A DNA stretch of 64,000 nucleotides from Chondrus crispus (lineage: Eukaryota > Rhodophyta > Florideophyceae > Gigartinales > Gigartinaceae): positions 588,135 to 652,134 of the forward strand of contig NW_005179057.1 of assembly GCF_000350225.1 (NCBI RefSeq), written 5' to 3'. This document shows positions 11,380 to 21,455 of the stretch, in pieces. The notes beneath the pieces were generated by a model. That model searched no databases. It saw only the letters and a list, made by a program, of their open reading frames with translations, and was not told the DNA's origin. Position 1 is the first letter of the stretch, and each line of letters begins with the position of its first letter. The position numbers were made by a program, and so were the translations under genes.

Positions 11380-13119
11380 TCAACGAGTGCCATCAGGACT
11401 ACGGTCTAAATGCCCCGGCGGGCAGTACCCTGGATAACGCGGAACATCAGAGTTCCGCGGAGTATCCGCCGCACCCTCCTCGAGAGGAGGCATGGCGACC
11501 CGCTGGTATGAACCGCCTCCTCGTACAGGAGCTGCGGGCGCCCCTGACCCGTACGACGTCAGGGGGACGGCCGTCGGGTCGGCATACGGGTCGGGTCGGC
11601 GAGGTGGCTGTAAGACGACTTCACGGGCCGCGGACGCTTGGATGGCACGAAGGCTGTCCCGCTCCTGTCGATAGCGATCTCGATCCGCGACAGCGCGTTC
11701 GTACGCGCTAGCCTGAAGACGGGAAGCGCCCCGCGCGGAGTCGTTTTCGCCCTGCAACCGTCGGACCGAGAGGGAGAGCGAGTCGCGCTCCCCGTTGAGG
11801 CGACGAGCCTCATTAGTCCGTGCGAGGAACCAGCTCGCCATCGTCGATAAGAGGCTACCCACGGTCCACGCCCGGTCACCGGCGGGTCCCAAAGCCTGCG
11901 CAAGTTCGGGCACGGAGGTGATGTCCTCCCGCGAAAGAGGAAGGTCCCGAACCGCCACCCCAGGGGTCACGTCCTCGGAGGGGGGAGCTAGCGGAGGCAT
12001 GGGGAGGATCGCCGGCGAGGCGACGGGTATCACCGGTTGCTCTTCTGCCTCACGGGGCGGAGTGGAACGAAACGGGTCGACACCTACCATGGCGGGAGTG
12101 AAAGGGACGGCATCCAGGTCCCGATACCGCTTGCGGCGGTTCCGCCGGGACCCTGAGCCGACACCACCCCGCCTCCCTCTCGGTCCGGCTGACTCCGGAG
12201 TCGCCGCCGGGCGAGAAGCGAACGTGTCCGTCCTTGCGTGGTACACGAGGTACGCGCAACGTACGCCCGTAGCGAAATCCGGCCAGTAGTGGTGATGACG
12301 CTCACTCACTTCGTCCGCCCGTGTCATCAACGAAACGACGCCCCGGAGCGTCCAGGAAATCTGTGAAAGGCCGCGCTCGAGCGGATGTGGCGGGACAATA
12401 GGCAAGTCGGGAGCGAGTCGCGCCAGGTACGATACGGTCTCACCAGACTGAAGAAACACGCGGCCGTGCACACTTGCTTCGGCCATAAAGGCGCTCCCGA
12501 TGGACCACGCCCACTCCTTGGCACAGCTGTCGCTCAACGGAGCGCGGGCGGGGTGACCGGGGTCGATGGCCGCATACCCGAAGTGCTTGAGAACGTAAGG
12601 CAGGAGCGGATGAATACCTAGAGAAGGAAAGGTCTCGCGAACCTGACGAGGCAGCGAGGGGAAGTCCCCGGGCGAAAGCCCGTGCTCAAAGCAGGCCGAC
12701 GGGAAGACGCGACCGTCTTCTTCCGAGGAGCGCCGATAAACGGACCAGTCCCGATGGGCCACGGCAATGCCGTGAAGGCGCATCAGCGTCGCCGCGGACT
12801 TCTGAAGGGCCACCCGGGGCTTCGTGTACGCGTACGGACGCGGATACACGTAGAGCCCCGGGATCTCGGCCAAGATAAAACGGGGCGCAATGTCCGGGTT
12901 GAATCCGGACAAGTAGGCCGCCATACGATCGACGTATAGAACCTCTTCCAGGCCAAACGCGAAGGTGCGATCACCCTGTATCGGGTCGGGAATTTGGTAA
13001 GCCACGCCGTCTCCTTCGGCAAGAAGACGGCTGAGGGCCAGCGCGGATTGATCAGCGAGGCCGGCCTCGCTGATCTTGCGGATGCGGGACAGATCAGGGC
13101 GCAAGACCGGGCTCGCCAA
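11380..13119 (-). CDS. antisense ORF of the chromovirus 3' module, unknown function
   Basis: A 579-codon ORF runs opposite to gag-pol, between pol and the 3' LTR. The first 300 residues look globular and rich in aromatic residues. A Gly/Arg basic stretch (about residues 316-336) could be a nucleic-acid or nuclear-localisation segment. The next 100 residues are Pro-rich, and residues 430-500 have a charged, helical, coiled-coil-like pattern. I do not recognise the family. Antisense ORFs in the same place are known in some plant Ty3/Gypsy lineages, so the position is not unique, but the protein is. The frame is whole. Confidence 0.65.
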   Translation of the reverse strand: MASPVLRPDLSRIRKISEAGLADQSALALSRLLAEGDGVAYQIPDPIQGDRTFAFGLEEVLYVDRMAAYLSGFNPDIAPRFILAEIPGLYVYPRPYAYTKPRVALQKSAATLMRLHGIAVAHRDWSVYRRSSEEDGRVFPSACFEHGLSPGDFPSLPRQVRETFPSLGIHPLLPYVLKHFGYAAIDPGHPARAPLSDSCAKEWAWSIGSAFMAEASVHGRVFLQSGETVSYLARLAPDLPIVPPHPLERGLSQISWTLRGVVSLMTRADEVSERHHHYWPDFATGVRCAYLVYHARTDTFASRPAATPESAGPRGRRGGVGSGSRRNRRKRYRDLDAVPFTPAMVGVDPFRSTPPREAEEQPVIPVASPAILPMPPLAPPSEDVTPGVAVRDLPLSREDITSVPELAQALGPAGDRAWTVGSLLSTMASWFLARTNEARRLNGERDSLSLSVRRLQGENDSARGASRLQASAYERAVADRDRYRQERDSLRAIQASAAREVVLQPPRRPDPYADPTAVPLTSYGSGAPAAPVRGGGSYQRVAMPPLEEGAADTPRNSDVPRYPGYCPPGHLDRSPDGTR

Positions 13120-13770
13120 GATCTAGCCAACCGTTACGCCCACGCCAGCGTAGCGCGCCCACGGATACCGGAGATCACCGAGTGGCAGCGGAGTAGATCG
13201 CAAAAGCGGTACGCCAAACCAACGCGTCGTACTGGGGACATGGAACTCGGTCGCTCTCGTGCTGGAGCCAACAAGGGACGGGACATCAGCTCGAGAAGAT
13301 CCCCCAGCGGCGGGGCCGACAGCCCTCTCAGCACCAACGGGGCGAGGTGCTCGCGACCCGCCGTCATGCTGCTCGTCGACGACGCGACTAGGGGCACTCG
13401 CCAACTCCTCGGATAGCGTGGACTCCCTCGACGGGCGTGTCCTCTGAAAGGGGGAGGTTGGCGTCGGCGTTGCAACACACCCGTCGATAAGGGGCGCGCT
13501 CGAAGCAAGAAGCGACGGCGCTTCCCCAGCGGCTTCTCGAGCCGACACAGCGACGCCCGCCAGCGGCGGCGAGGACGGCTTCAGCGTTGGTGATGGGGAC
13601 ATGCCGAGACAGTGTCCCAATCCCGAGGGTCGAAAAAGGTGCCAAGTGCGCGCCCAATGGCCGCACGCGAGACAGAAACCGGCGAAAAGGAAGGCCTGAT
13701 CGGAAGGAACGCGGGGGAGCAGCGAGACTCTGGACGCAATGGGACCACACGGGTGGCCTCCTCAAGCAGG

Positions 13771-13805
13771 GTGAACGCGGACGTTCACTCTTGAGGAGGG
13801 GGCCC
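13771..13805 (+). repeat. hairpin plus polypurine tract, second copy, before the 3' LTR
   Basis: This is the second copy of the 35-bp segment at 9993-10027. Here the dyad is longer: CCTCCTCAAG (from 13757) pairs with CTTGAGGAGG around the inner GTGAACG/CGTTCAC stem. The purine run abuts the right LTR and is the likely plus-strand primer. Confidence 0.8.
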
Positions 13806-14447
13806 TGTGGTATATGCGCCGTCGATTCGATTAGGTTTAGATCAGGGGCTGTAAGGCACGAACCTTACAGCCCACACGAGCCCACACGAGCCCACACGTG
13901 TACCACACGTGTGCAGGGCGTGCGCACACACACGTGGCACACACGTGTACTGTCAGCTCGATAGCTGACAGAGCCACCGCGCGCGACGACTCGCGCCGGC
14001 TACGGTAGCATGATACTGTAGTCTGGTATGATAACCGAACACTTGTACATTAAATAAGGGAGCGACCGACGGCGGAGGAAAGGGACAAGCACGGACTTGT
14101 CACCCACCGACCGTCAAGGTCCGACTTCCCGCTTATTCTAAGGTAGCGTTCGCTAACTACCTTAGAACGGCACCGAGCGCGGGTTGAGGACGCGCACGGT
14201 ACGCCCACGAGTCGGCTCCGCCTCCGCCCGTCGGTACTGGATCGTTACCCAGTACCGCGCCGGGGCGTCGAGGCGTCGAACCGCTCGCGCGTACCGGCGT
14301 CCTCCCCGTTCCCGCTCTACCACGCTACCCGGGCCCGCTGCCCGGTGCCGCTAGCTGGTGTCCCGCTTCACCCCCGTCTTCCCGTTCGGACGGGGTCTAC
14401 GTCGAGCTGTGCATACACCCCTCTCCGTTGGGGGTGTTTATGCTACA
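13806..14447 (+). repeat. 3' LTR of the chromovirus
   Basis: This 642-bp copy is essentially identical to 2002-2643. The CCGCG target duplication follows at 14448-14452. Confidence 0.95.
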
Positions 14448-14452
14448 CCGCG

Positions 14453-15148
14453 CTCGCCGACGAGGTGGTCGCCGCGGACGCGTGCGCAGGCGCGGCAAAG
14501 CCCGATGTCGCGCCCACGCTCACCCTCGGGCCGTGCCCTCGTCTTCGTCACGCAGCCACTGCGCCATGCCCATCCTGGCCCTGCTGTGCTGGGAGACCCC
14601 CTGCCGCAGGAAGAGGCCGAACACCATGCCGTGCTCGACCGCGGCGGCGGCGGGGAGAGAGGGGGAGGAGGAGTTTTGATGAGTGCTGATGGGACGCGAT
14701 CGGCTTTTTACACTGCCATTGAGTGATAACTCGTACATACGTGAGAGGCCTTTGAGCTCAAACGTTAAGCATGTTTGTCATCGTTTCACGCCGAGGCGCG
14801 CTGCCAAACCTTCTGTGGTTGCCACGCTTGAACGGCGTTTCAAGCCGGGGCGCCTTCTGGTCGGTAGCAGTTGCCACACGCTTGAACGGCGGGACGTCGC
14901 CCGTGTTTAAAACTCCGCCCCACCTCACAAACGCACCGAACGTTGAAAACGGACCCAAATGCAACTCTCCGCAAATTCGCCCGCATTTCGGAAAATATTT
15001 ATTTCTCCCCGCTCCCGCCCCCCCTCCCACCGGATCGAATCACCACCAATTAACAGGATGGCTTGTTGCTACCGGTGTTCTGGTGCTTGTGAGCACATGG
15101 TCAATTCAATGAGGATAGTGAAGTCGAGACAAAAAGTAGATCCGAATG
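14453..15148. other. flank of the chromovirus; no gene seen
   Basis: GC-rich sequence up to about 14680 gives open frames without recognisable content. From 14700 the sequence turns AT-richer. A short motif, CACGCTTGAACGGCG or close to it, occurs twice (about 14822 and 14878). The stretch ends at the assembly gap. Confidence 0.5.
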
Positions 15149-15446
15149 NNNNNNNNNNNNNNNNNNNNNNNNNNNNNNNNNNNNNNNNNNNNNNNNNNNN
15201 NNNNNNNNNNNNNNNNNNNNNNNNNNNNNNNNNNNNNNNNNNNNNNNNNNNNNNNNNNNNNNNNNNNNNNNNNNNNNNNNNNNNNNNNNNNNNNNNNNNN
15301 NNNNNNNNNNNNNNNNNNNNNNNNNNNNNNNNNNNNNNNNNNNNNNNNNNNNNNNNNNNNNNNNNNNNNNNNNNNNNNNNNNNNNNNNNNNNNNNNNNNN
15401 NNNNNNNNNNNNNNNNNNNNNNNNNNNNNNNNNNNNNNNNNNNNNN
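15149..15446. other. assembly gap (298 N)
   Basis: A run of N. Open frames that cross it are meaningless. Confidence 1.
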
Positions 15447-15919
15447 CGCCGCCGCGCGCGCCGCCCGTCGGGCATGCGCGCGCCCCGGACATCGAGGACG
15501 TCCCGCTCGCCGAGATGGCCCGCACCCTCCGCCAGGCCGCCCTGTGGCGCTCGGAGATCGCCGACGAGGATTACGCGCCGGTAGAGGCGGCGCGGCCGCC
15601 GCCGCCGCGTCAGCTGCCCGTCGTGCAGGAGGGCGCCCGCGTGGCGGCTGTGGCGAGCGTGTTGTCACGCGATTCATCTACGCAAGTGCGTGTGACAGTG
15701 GGTCAGCGCGAAGTCCAGATCGTGGTGGCGACGGCGGAGGAATGTGTCGCGCCGAGGAAACACCTGGTGCAACCGCCACATCCTGTACAAAAGCCCGTTC
15801 GGGATACGCGGGAACCGCCCTCACGAAAGCTCATTCGGGATGCACGGGAACCGCCCTCACGGCTGGGCACACACCGGATGTCGCGTGGTTCTCCTGCTTC
15901 CAATTTGGCGATGAAATGA
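15447..15919 (+). CDS. possible host exon, 5' part lost in the gap
   Basis: A frame open from the gap to a stop at 15919 encodes about 157 residues. Its first third has a strong G/C bias at third codon positions and a plausible acidic helical segment (DIEDVPLAEMARTLRQA), followed by a Pro-rich stretch. The second half contains two copies of a 36-bp direct repeat (about 15797-15870) and looks less like coding DNA, so the true exon may end earlier. No family is recognised. A minus-strand frame (15703-16083) overlaps it and is a weaker alternative. Confidence 0.3.
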
Positions 15920-16224
15920 AACGATGCGTGGGCGATGGACGGAGGTCGCGGGCGGGAGCAAACCAAGTCCTCCAGATCGTCGTCGTCAATTGTGAGAATC
16001 GCTTGCCACAGGCGGGCGACGGTGCGCAAGTCAGTGCCCAAGCCTGGCGAGTCGGCCAGGGCGGTGAAGAAGGGGGCGGCCATGTCGATGCCGCCACAAA
16101 GGAGACCGCATCGGAATTCAAAGCTCTTCACGCAAAGAAAAATGTCCCACCACCACCCCTCACTTCCAGGCAAGAAGTGAGGCAACTGAAAAAAAACCAA
16201 AGCATAAACGAAAACGAATGTTAG

Positions 16225-17525
16225 CTAGGCGAATTGCATGAAGTATTCCGGGACTGGAAGCTCCCCAGCCACAGGTCTGACAAACCGCCCATCTCTAATG
16301 ATAGAAACCAAAAGATTCCTCTTCTGCGTAGCATCCGTATTGCTGCTAGCCTCCACTCGCCCAGCCAGATCGACATATGCGTGCTTCCCCTCGCTGTACC
16401 ATTCCCTCGTTTCAGTCATCATGTTGTGCTCCTGAAGCACCCTTTTCTGATTGATAGACACTCTACTAACTATCTTTTGCCCATGCTCTACGCAAAAGTT
16501 ATGCAGTTTCATCGCCAAAACAATGACTTTCGCAGAATCTGCAACAGAGAATTCAAGCATCTTCAAAATCTTGAATTTCTTGACTAAAATGCCGAACGCT
16601 TGCTCCACGTGCATGCGCAATGAAGAATGATAAAAGTTAAACGCATCTTCTGTATCTGTAGCAATAGAGCCAGGAATGGGAACAATTAAATGGTTAGAAC
16701 AAACATACGCTTCGTCGCCCGCGATCCAAAATGGCACCATCAGATTCCCTTCATCCAAATATCTTCCCAAAGCGGACACGGCGTGAGCAAGAGATCGTGC
16801 GTAGAATCCCTGCATATCGCTGAACAATCTAGGAAGCGATAGTTTGAGTCCACAACCGCTTGCACCGGGAGAGCATAGAACCTTTTCCTGCAGTAATACG
16901 TCGCAGGGTGCTCATGCGGTGCTGGCTTCCTGATTTTGATCGCTATTCCGTCTAATGCACCAACACAGCCGGGCAAAGGGTTAGGGGGGGAACGGGAAGT
17001 TTGGAAATCGTCTGAAACCTTCCTCAAACCATTAAAATCTTCAGGAAGTCCAGGTAGCCTCAGAGCGTCGTTCAGTACATCGCGCGTCTCTTTGAAAACT
17101 TGATACACTGTACTTCTACCGACCTCAAAATGTGCCATACATCCGTATACGGACTCACCAGCCATAATGCGAAGAAGGATTCCCAGACGAGCCTCAGGTG
17201 ATACGGTCTCCCGTCCAGCACGCTTTGCCATCTCCTCGTTTTTGAATAAACGATTATTAACCAGTTGTAACAGCTTATGAAAAGTTTCCCTCCCCATCCG
17301 ATAGGCCAGGGCAAACTCATCATCGCTGAACATGCGATTTGCTCTAGAAAAATTCCAATAACGACGCATGCCTTTTGGTTTCATCAGCAGGCGGGGCCTC
17401 GGAAATTCGGATATTGCGTAATGTAGACCCAAAGTGGAGAGAAGAAGTGATGTTGCCAGCATTGCTTTAAGAGCGAGGCCGCGGCGACGGCGGTCAGGGG
17501 AATCATTGTGGCTTGGGTGTCGCAT
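16225..17525 (-). pseudogene. PIF/Harbinger DDE transposase, split by a frameshift
   Basis: Two overlapping minus-strand frames (17525-16740 and 16827-16225) carry successive parts of one PIF/Harbinger-type transposase. The first has a helical DNA-binding region and a catalytic Asp in GALDG (codon at 16950-16952). The second has the second Asp in GDEAY (16714-16716) and the Glu of HVEQAFGIL (about 16600). The frames switch between about 16780 and 16827, just after the CRDSTHD-like motif, so one small indel separates them. The summed length (about 430 residues) is normal for the family. I found no convincing terminal inverted repeats and no Myb-like partner gene beside it. Probably a dead or recently broken copy. 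Confidence 0.85.
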
Positions 17526-17830
17526 GCTGATCTGGGAGCGGTAGAGTCGGTGAAGTGTTAGAATAAATCAGTCATTAAAGGAAGGCGTGAGAAGCGTTGT
17601 TAGTGAGGAAGGTTCGCAGAATAAATGCAAGAGTGGATAAGGTTTGGGTAAAGCGGTGGGCATTATGCGAATAACTGCTATTGAAAGCTCTCTTCTTGCG
17701 CAAGAAAATGCTTGCATCATTACGGCGGCGGCGGTGGTGTGAATTTGGAGCATGTGTGCAGGTGCAGACACAGAAAGATCGAAAGAGCTGCTCGGGAGTA
17801 GAGGATCACCAAGGCGAGAGCAAGACCGCG
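17526..17830. other. spacer between Harbinger gene and copia-like fossil
   Basis: AT-mixed sequence. No gene, LTR or inverted repeat could be supported. A (GGC)n-like tract lies near 17724-17738. Confidence 0.4.
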
Positions 17831-20800
17831 GACCACGTTGAAGGGCTCGTACACATTGGAATGCCGCGATGTATACTGTAACTGTAACCCTAGATTTATG
17901 GCTGACAAATACTGTCAGAGCTGCAGAGAGAGAGTGTGTAAGCAGTTTGTACAGCTGCCCACGTGTCCAAAATGTTTTTTTAATTTCTTCAACAAAAAAC
18001 GGGCAAACACGGGCAAACACGGGCAAACAAGCGCCTGTTAAGACACACCCTCAGGATGAACTTGCCCTACTTGATGACATGGTGAACGCAGAAGAGACTA
18101 TCGAAACTCGCTTCGTCGATCAAGTTGACAAAGAATGGTTCACCAACACTTTTTCTGCTTCCCTATCTGCGGATAACAGCTCAAAGCCGAACCGTCCTTC
18201 AGATTTTGGGGCAGGCGACGATCAATAAAGCCTCGGGATCGCCCGCCATTGCAAATGGGCCATGACCTATAGAACGACTCACCCGAGACGTAAAAAGCCG
18301 ATATCTATTGAAGCTACGTCTGTACACGTTTCTAAGCTCTCCGAGGAGATGAAGCGTATTCGAAGTAGCCGCACTGACACACCAGGATTCTGTGTGGATA
18401 TCGGTGCTCCAAAATCCTGTACTGGTCTAAGTTCCGTCGATTTGGACGTCGTGTCCCTCACCTGAAATGGTCCCCGAACCGTTTCTGATTCGCAGACACG
18501 TCTTACAACTCTCTTGGCAAGGCCTCGCTTCAGCTCGCAACACCACCTGGTAAACCACCCATAGTCGTGGAGATGATGTTGTGAATGCTGACATTCCTGC
18601 ACTACTTGGTTTGGACGTGCTTGATCGTGAAGCACTTATGGCCGATACGGTAGCTAACAGGTTGACGAGACGTAGCATTGCGCAAACCAAAGGTTCCTTG
18701 TTTTACTTTGACGAATGGCATGTACCTCTGTTCGTTCCAAGAGCGGTCATGTCTACGTCGAAGTGGATTGTTCTTCCTCCGTAATGTTTACAAGATCGCA
18801 ACTTGGTAAACTGCATAAGCAGTTTTTCCACCCATCTGCAGAAAAGCTCTTCAATCTGTTGAAGAAAGTACGCCCGGAAGAAACTACAGCAGGAAACCTG
18901 GGGATCCTTCAAGATCTGTCTAAGCGCTGCGACCCTTGTCAACGTATTCATACTGCTCCTACGCGTTTTAAGGTCTCCTTTGGTGCCGAAAATGCCCGTT
19001 TCAATGAACATGTTCTAATTGACATCGTGACTATTGATAGCAAGCCGGTTCTTCACATCGTAGACGAAGGCACGCGTTTTAGCGCAGCTCGCTTCATTCC
19101 CGACGTATTGACGAACACGATTTGGTCTACCATGTTGGATTGCTGGGCTATGATCTACACTGGCCTTCCGAATCGCATACTCGTAGACCAAGGGACATAT
19201 TTTGGTGACACCTTTAAAACTCTCGGAGCTCTAGCCAACATTAGTGTTGATAGCACTGGTGTCGAGGCCCATTCAAGTCTGGGGTTGGGAGAGCGGTACC
19301 ACCAGCCGCTTCGGCACACATTTCGAAAGATAATGGCCGAGCATCCTAAGACCCCGCCTGCAAGGCCGCTTGCAGCCTCCGTGAATGCCATGAACGACAC
19401 GTTAGGCCCGGAAGGTCTTGTACCATCTGCACTTGTATTCGGAGAGTTCCCGCGTGTGTTTACAAAGTCAGAAACTCGTCCAGAGAGACTCACGTTAAGT
19501 GAGAGAGCCTCCGTAGCTCAGTCTGCGCGTAAGGAGATGGGGAAGATCATGGCAGAGATGAGAGTCCGCCGAGCGCTGCATCATAAAAAGCCATCAGCTG
19601 CCGATAGATTCTATCAGCCCGGAGACAAAGTGCTCGTCTGGAGGGAGAAGATTGTCAACCATCGCATAGGCGAGTGGCTCGGTCCGTTCACCGTACTAAC
19701 AACGGATGAATCAAGGAAACTTGTATACGTTCAGGATGCAAGGATTGGCGCTGCTCGTCATTTTAACGCTGTGCAAGTTAAGCGCTATTTGACGTCGGAG
19801 ACGACATCAGTAAACCTAGCTCACTCCTTCATGAGGGACCTCGGAGGAGCGCTAAGCAAGTTTGGAACGACATCTGTTGAGGCTGAGACTACTACTGATG
19901 TTCTCCTGACGGAAATAATCACCCGTGGTGATCCGAGAGCGTCTTCTCCCGAGATGACCGCCGCCAAGAAGGCTGAAATCAAGAACCTGCTTGAGCGTGG
20001 TACATTCAAAGTGATACTCAAGGAGGAACTTCCGCCGGACGGAAACATCCTCAATGGTCGCTTCGTACTTGCCATCAAGTCTACAGACGATGGAAAGATC
20101 AAGTACAAAGCCAGATATGTCATCGGTGGCCATCGTGATAAGTACAAAGACTTCATGGTGCATTCTACCTCCACCCTGCAGCCGCAGTCGATAAGACTCC
20201 TTCTTGCTCTTGCAGCAGTCTTTGACTTCGACATTTGGACTTCAGATGTGAGGAAGGCGTACCTTCAGTCCGCTGAACCATTGGCTACAGACATTTTCAT
20301 CCGAAAGCCCGTTCAGGAGTTTGATTTGGATCCGTCACAGTGCTTGAAGCTCCTCAAGCCCCTCTACGGCTTGTGCGAGTCGGGAGACTTACGGCATGAG
20401 ACCCTTGCTAAACACCACCGTGAAGAATTAGGAATGAAACCTCTTCGTTTCGATCCTGCCCTATACACGCTCATGGAAGATGGGCTGCTCAAAGGACTAT
20501 CCGGTGGGTATGTACATGATCTAATTCGCGCTGGCGACAAGCACTTCAAGCAGCTATCGCAAAAGACGAACGCTCGGTTCGAAATGTCGGAGGATCAAAC
20601 TTTGCCGTGTTCGTTCACTGGTTTCTCGCTGTCGAAGAACGAGAACGGCGAGGTAGTACAAGACCAACACGAATACCTCCAGAAACTGGAGCAACTACCG
20701 CTCGAGGCTAGCTATTCACAGTTTAGATCGATGCGCATGAAGCTAGCTTGGCTTGCGAATACACGTGCGGACTGCTTGTTTGAGATCTCGCAGCTCGCTC

Positions 20801-21429
20801 AGGTGACAGAGGAGATGTTCCTGCAAGACTCCAAAAGAACGTTGCAGAGATTGAACAAGGCTGTTGCTTTTGCCATCGATAATCGCATCCCCCTGCGAAT
20901 TGCAAAGCTAAACCAAGAGTCTCTCCGAGTAATAGGTTTCGCTGAAGCTTCATTTGAAAATAATGCAGACCTCTCAACACAGCTTGGTCACGTGTGCTTC
21001 ATCGGCGATGACACAGGAGCAGTTGTCCCTATCTCTTTTAAGTCATACAAGTCGCGACGTGTGACCAAGTCCGCCATGGCCGGGGAAGTTATCGCCTTTA
21101 GTGATCTATTCGACGTTACTGCCGTCCTCGCCGCTGAACTCCAGTCATTGACAGGAGTCAAGGTCCCGGTTCAGCTTCTCACGGACAGCAAGAGTCTTTT
21201 CCATGTCGTTTCGAAAGGGTCTAGGACTTCTGAGAAGAGAATGATGTTGGACATAGCTGCGGAGAGGGAAGGTTTCCGAGACAAAGTCATATCGGATATT
21301 GGCTTCGTGCGCAGTGCTAGTAATATTGCGGACCGATTGACGAAGCCGATGCAGCAAAGGTCGTTGCAAAAAATGATGCTGTCTGGACGACTTGATGTGA
21401 CTCCTGAGCAATGGATTGTCCGCAACTAA
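17830..21429 (+). mobile_element. Ty1/copia-like LTR-retrotransposon fossil, internal region
   Basis: The order is gag-like remnant and protease remnant (17830-18715), then integrase, reverse transcriptase and RNase H in one long frame, which is the copia order. The protease region shows a D-I-G-A motif near 18400. No LTR pair could be recognised, so the ends are not defined. The element is broken, with a few breaks upstream of integrase, and is older than the chromovirus. Its codon use is much less GC-rich than that of the chromovirus. Confidence 0.85.
18715..21429 (+). CDS. pol: copia-like integrase/reverse transcriptase/RNase H region
   Basis: A 904-codon frame. The order is: a GAG-pre-integrase zinc finger (LHKQFFHPSAEKL ... 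CDPCQRI), an integrase core (LIDIVTID, VDQGTYFGD), a reverse transcriptase of the RVT_2 type (SDVRKAYLQS, LLKPLYGL) and a copia RNase H (LLTDSKSLFHVVSKG, IADRLTKPM). This order is diagnostic of Ty1/copia. As a fossil it is described by parts only. Confidence 0.85.
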   Translation: MACTSVRSKSGHVYVEVDCSSSVMFTRSQLGKLHKQFFHPSAEKLFNLLKKVRPEETTAGNLGILQDLSKRCDPCQRIHTAPTRFKVSFGAENARFNEHVLIDIVTIDSKPVLHIVDEGTRFSAARFIPDVLTNTIWSTMLDCWAMIYTGLPNRILVDQGTYFGDTFKTLGALANISVDSTGVEAHSSLGLGERYHQPLRHTFRKIMAEHPKTPPARPLAASVNAMNDTLGPEGLVPSALVFGEFPRVFTKSETRPERLTLSERASVAQSARKEMGKIMAEMRVRRALHHKKPSAADRFYQPGDKVLVWREKIVNHRIGEWLGPFTVLTTDESRKLVYVQDARIGAARHFNAVQVKRYLTSETTSVNLAHSFMRDLGGALSKFGTTSVEAETTTDVLLTEIITRGDPRASSPEMTAAKKAEIKNLLERGTFKVILKEELPPDGNILNGRFVLAIKSTDDGKIKYKARYVIGGHRDKYKDFMVHSTSTLQPQSIRLLLALAAVFDFDIWTSDVRKAYLQSAEPLATDIFIRKPVQEFDLDPSQCLKLLKPLYGLCESGDLRHETLAKHHREELGMKPLRFDPALYTLMEDGLLKGLSGGYVHDLIRAGDKHFKQLSQKTNARFEMSEDQTLPCSFTGFSLSKNENGEVVQDQHEYLQKLEQLPLEASYSQFRSMRMKLAWLANTRADCLFEISQLAQVTEEMFLQDSKRTLQRLNKAVAFAIDNRIPLRIAKLNQESLRVIGFAEASFENNADLSTQLGHVCFIGDDTGAVVPISFKSYKSRRVTKSAMAGEVIAFSDLFDVTAVLAAELQSLTGVKVPVQLLTDSKSLFHVVSKGSRTSEKRMMLDIAAEREGFRDKVISDIGFVRSASNIADRLTKPMQQRSLQKMMLSGRLDVTPEQWIVRN

Positions 21430-21455
21430 AGGACAGGAAATGCATTTAATTGGGC

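Larger units (their letters stand above)
2002..14447 (+). mobile_element. Ty3/Gypsy chromovirus, nearly whole and young, with an extra 3' module
   Basis: LTRs of 642 bp lie at 2002-2643 and 13806-14447. They begin TGTGG, end CTACA, and I find about one difference between them, so the insertion is very recent. A 5-bp target duplication CCGCG lies at 1997-2001 and 14448-14452. A possible primer-binding site begins one base after the left LTR (2645-2657, starting TGGTCTCC); I cannot name the tRNA. A purine tract (GAGGAGGGGG) abuts the right LTR. Parts in order are gag (2724-5295), pol (5436-10016: protease, reverse transcriptase, RNase H, integrase, chromodomain) and a 3.8-kb module with an antisense ORF. 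The element looks whole or nearly so, with at most about one break. Confidence 0.95.

Noticed and set aside
15703-16200. Minus-strand frame downstream of the Harbinger gene
   Set aside because: Protein-like in places, but it includes the translated 36-bp direct repeat and matches no family; overlaps a comparably weak plus-strand frame.
17838-18041. Cys-rich frame resembling a RING-like zinc finger
   Set aside because: Cys spacing does not fit RING or CCHC well, and it lies in the decayed 5' part of the copia-like fossil.
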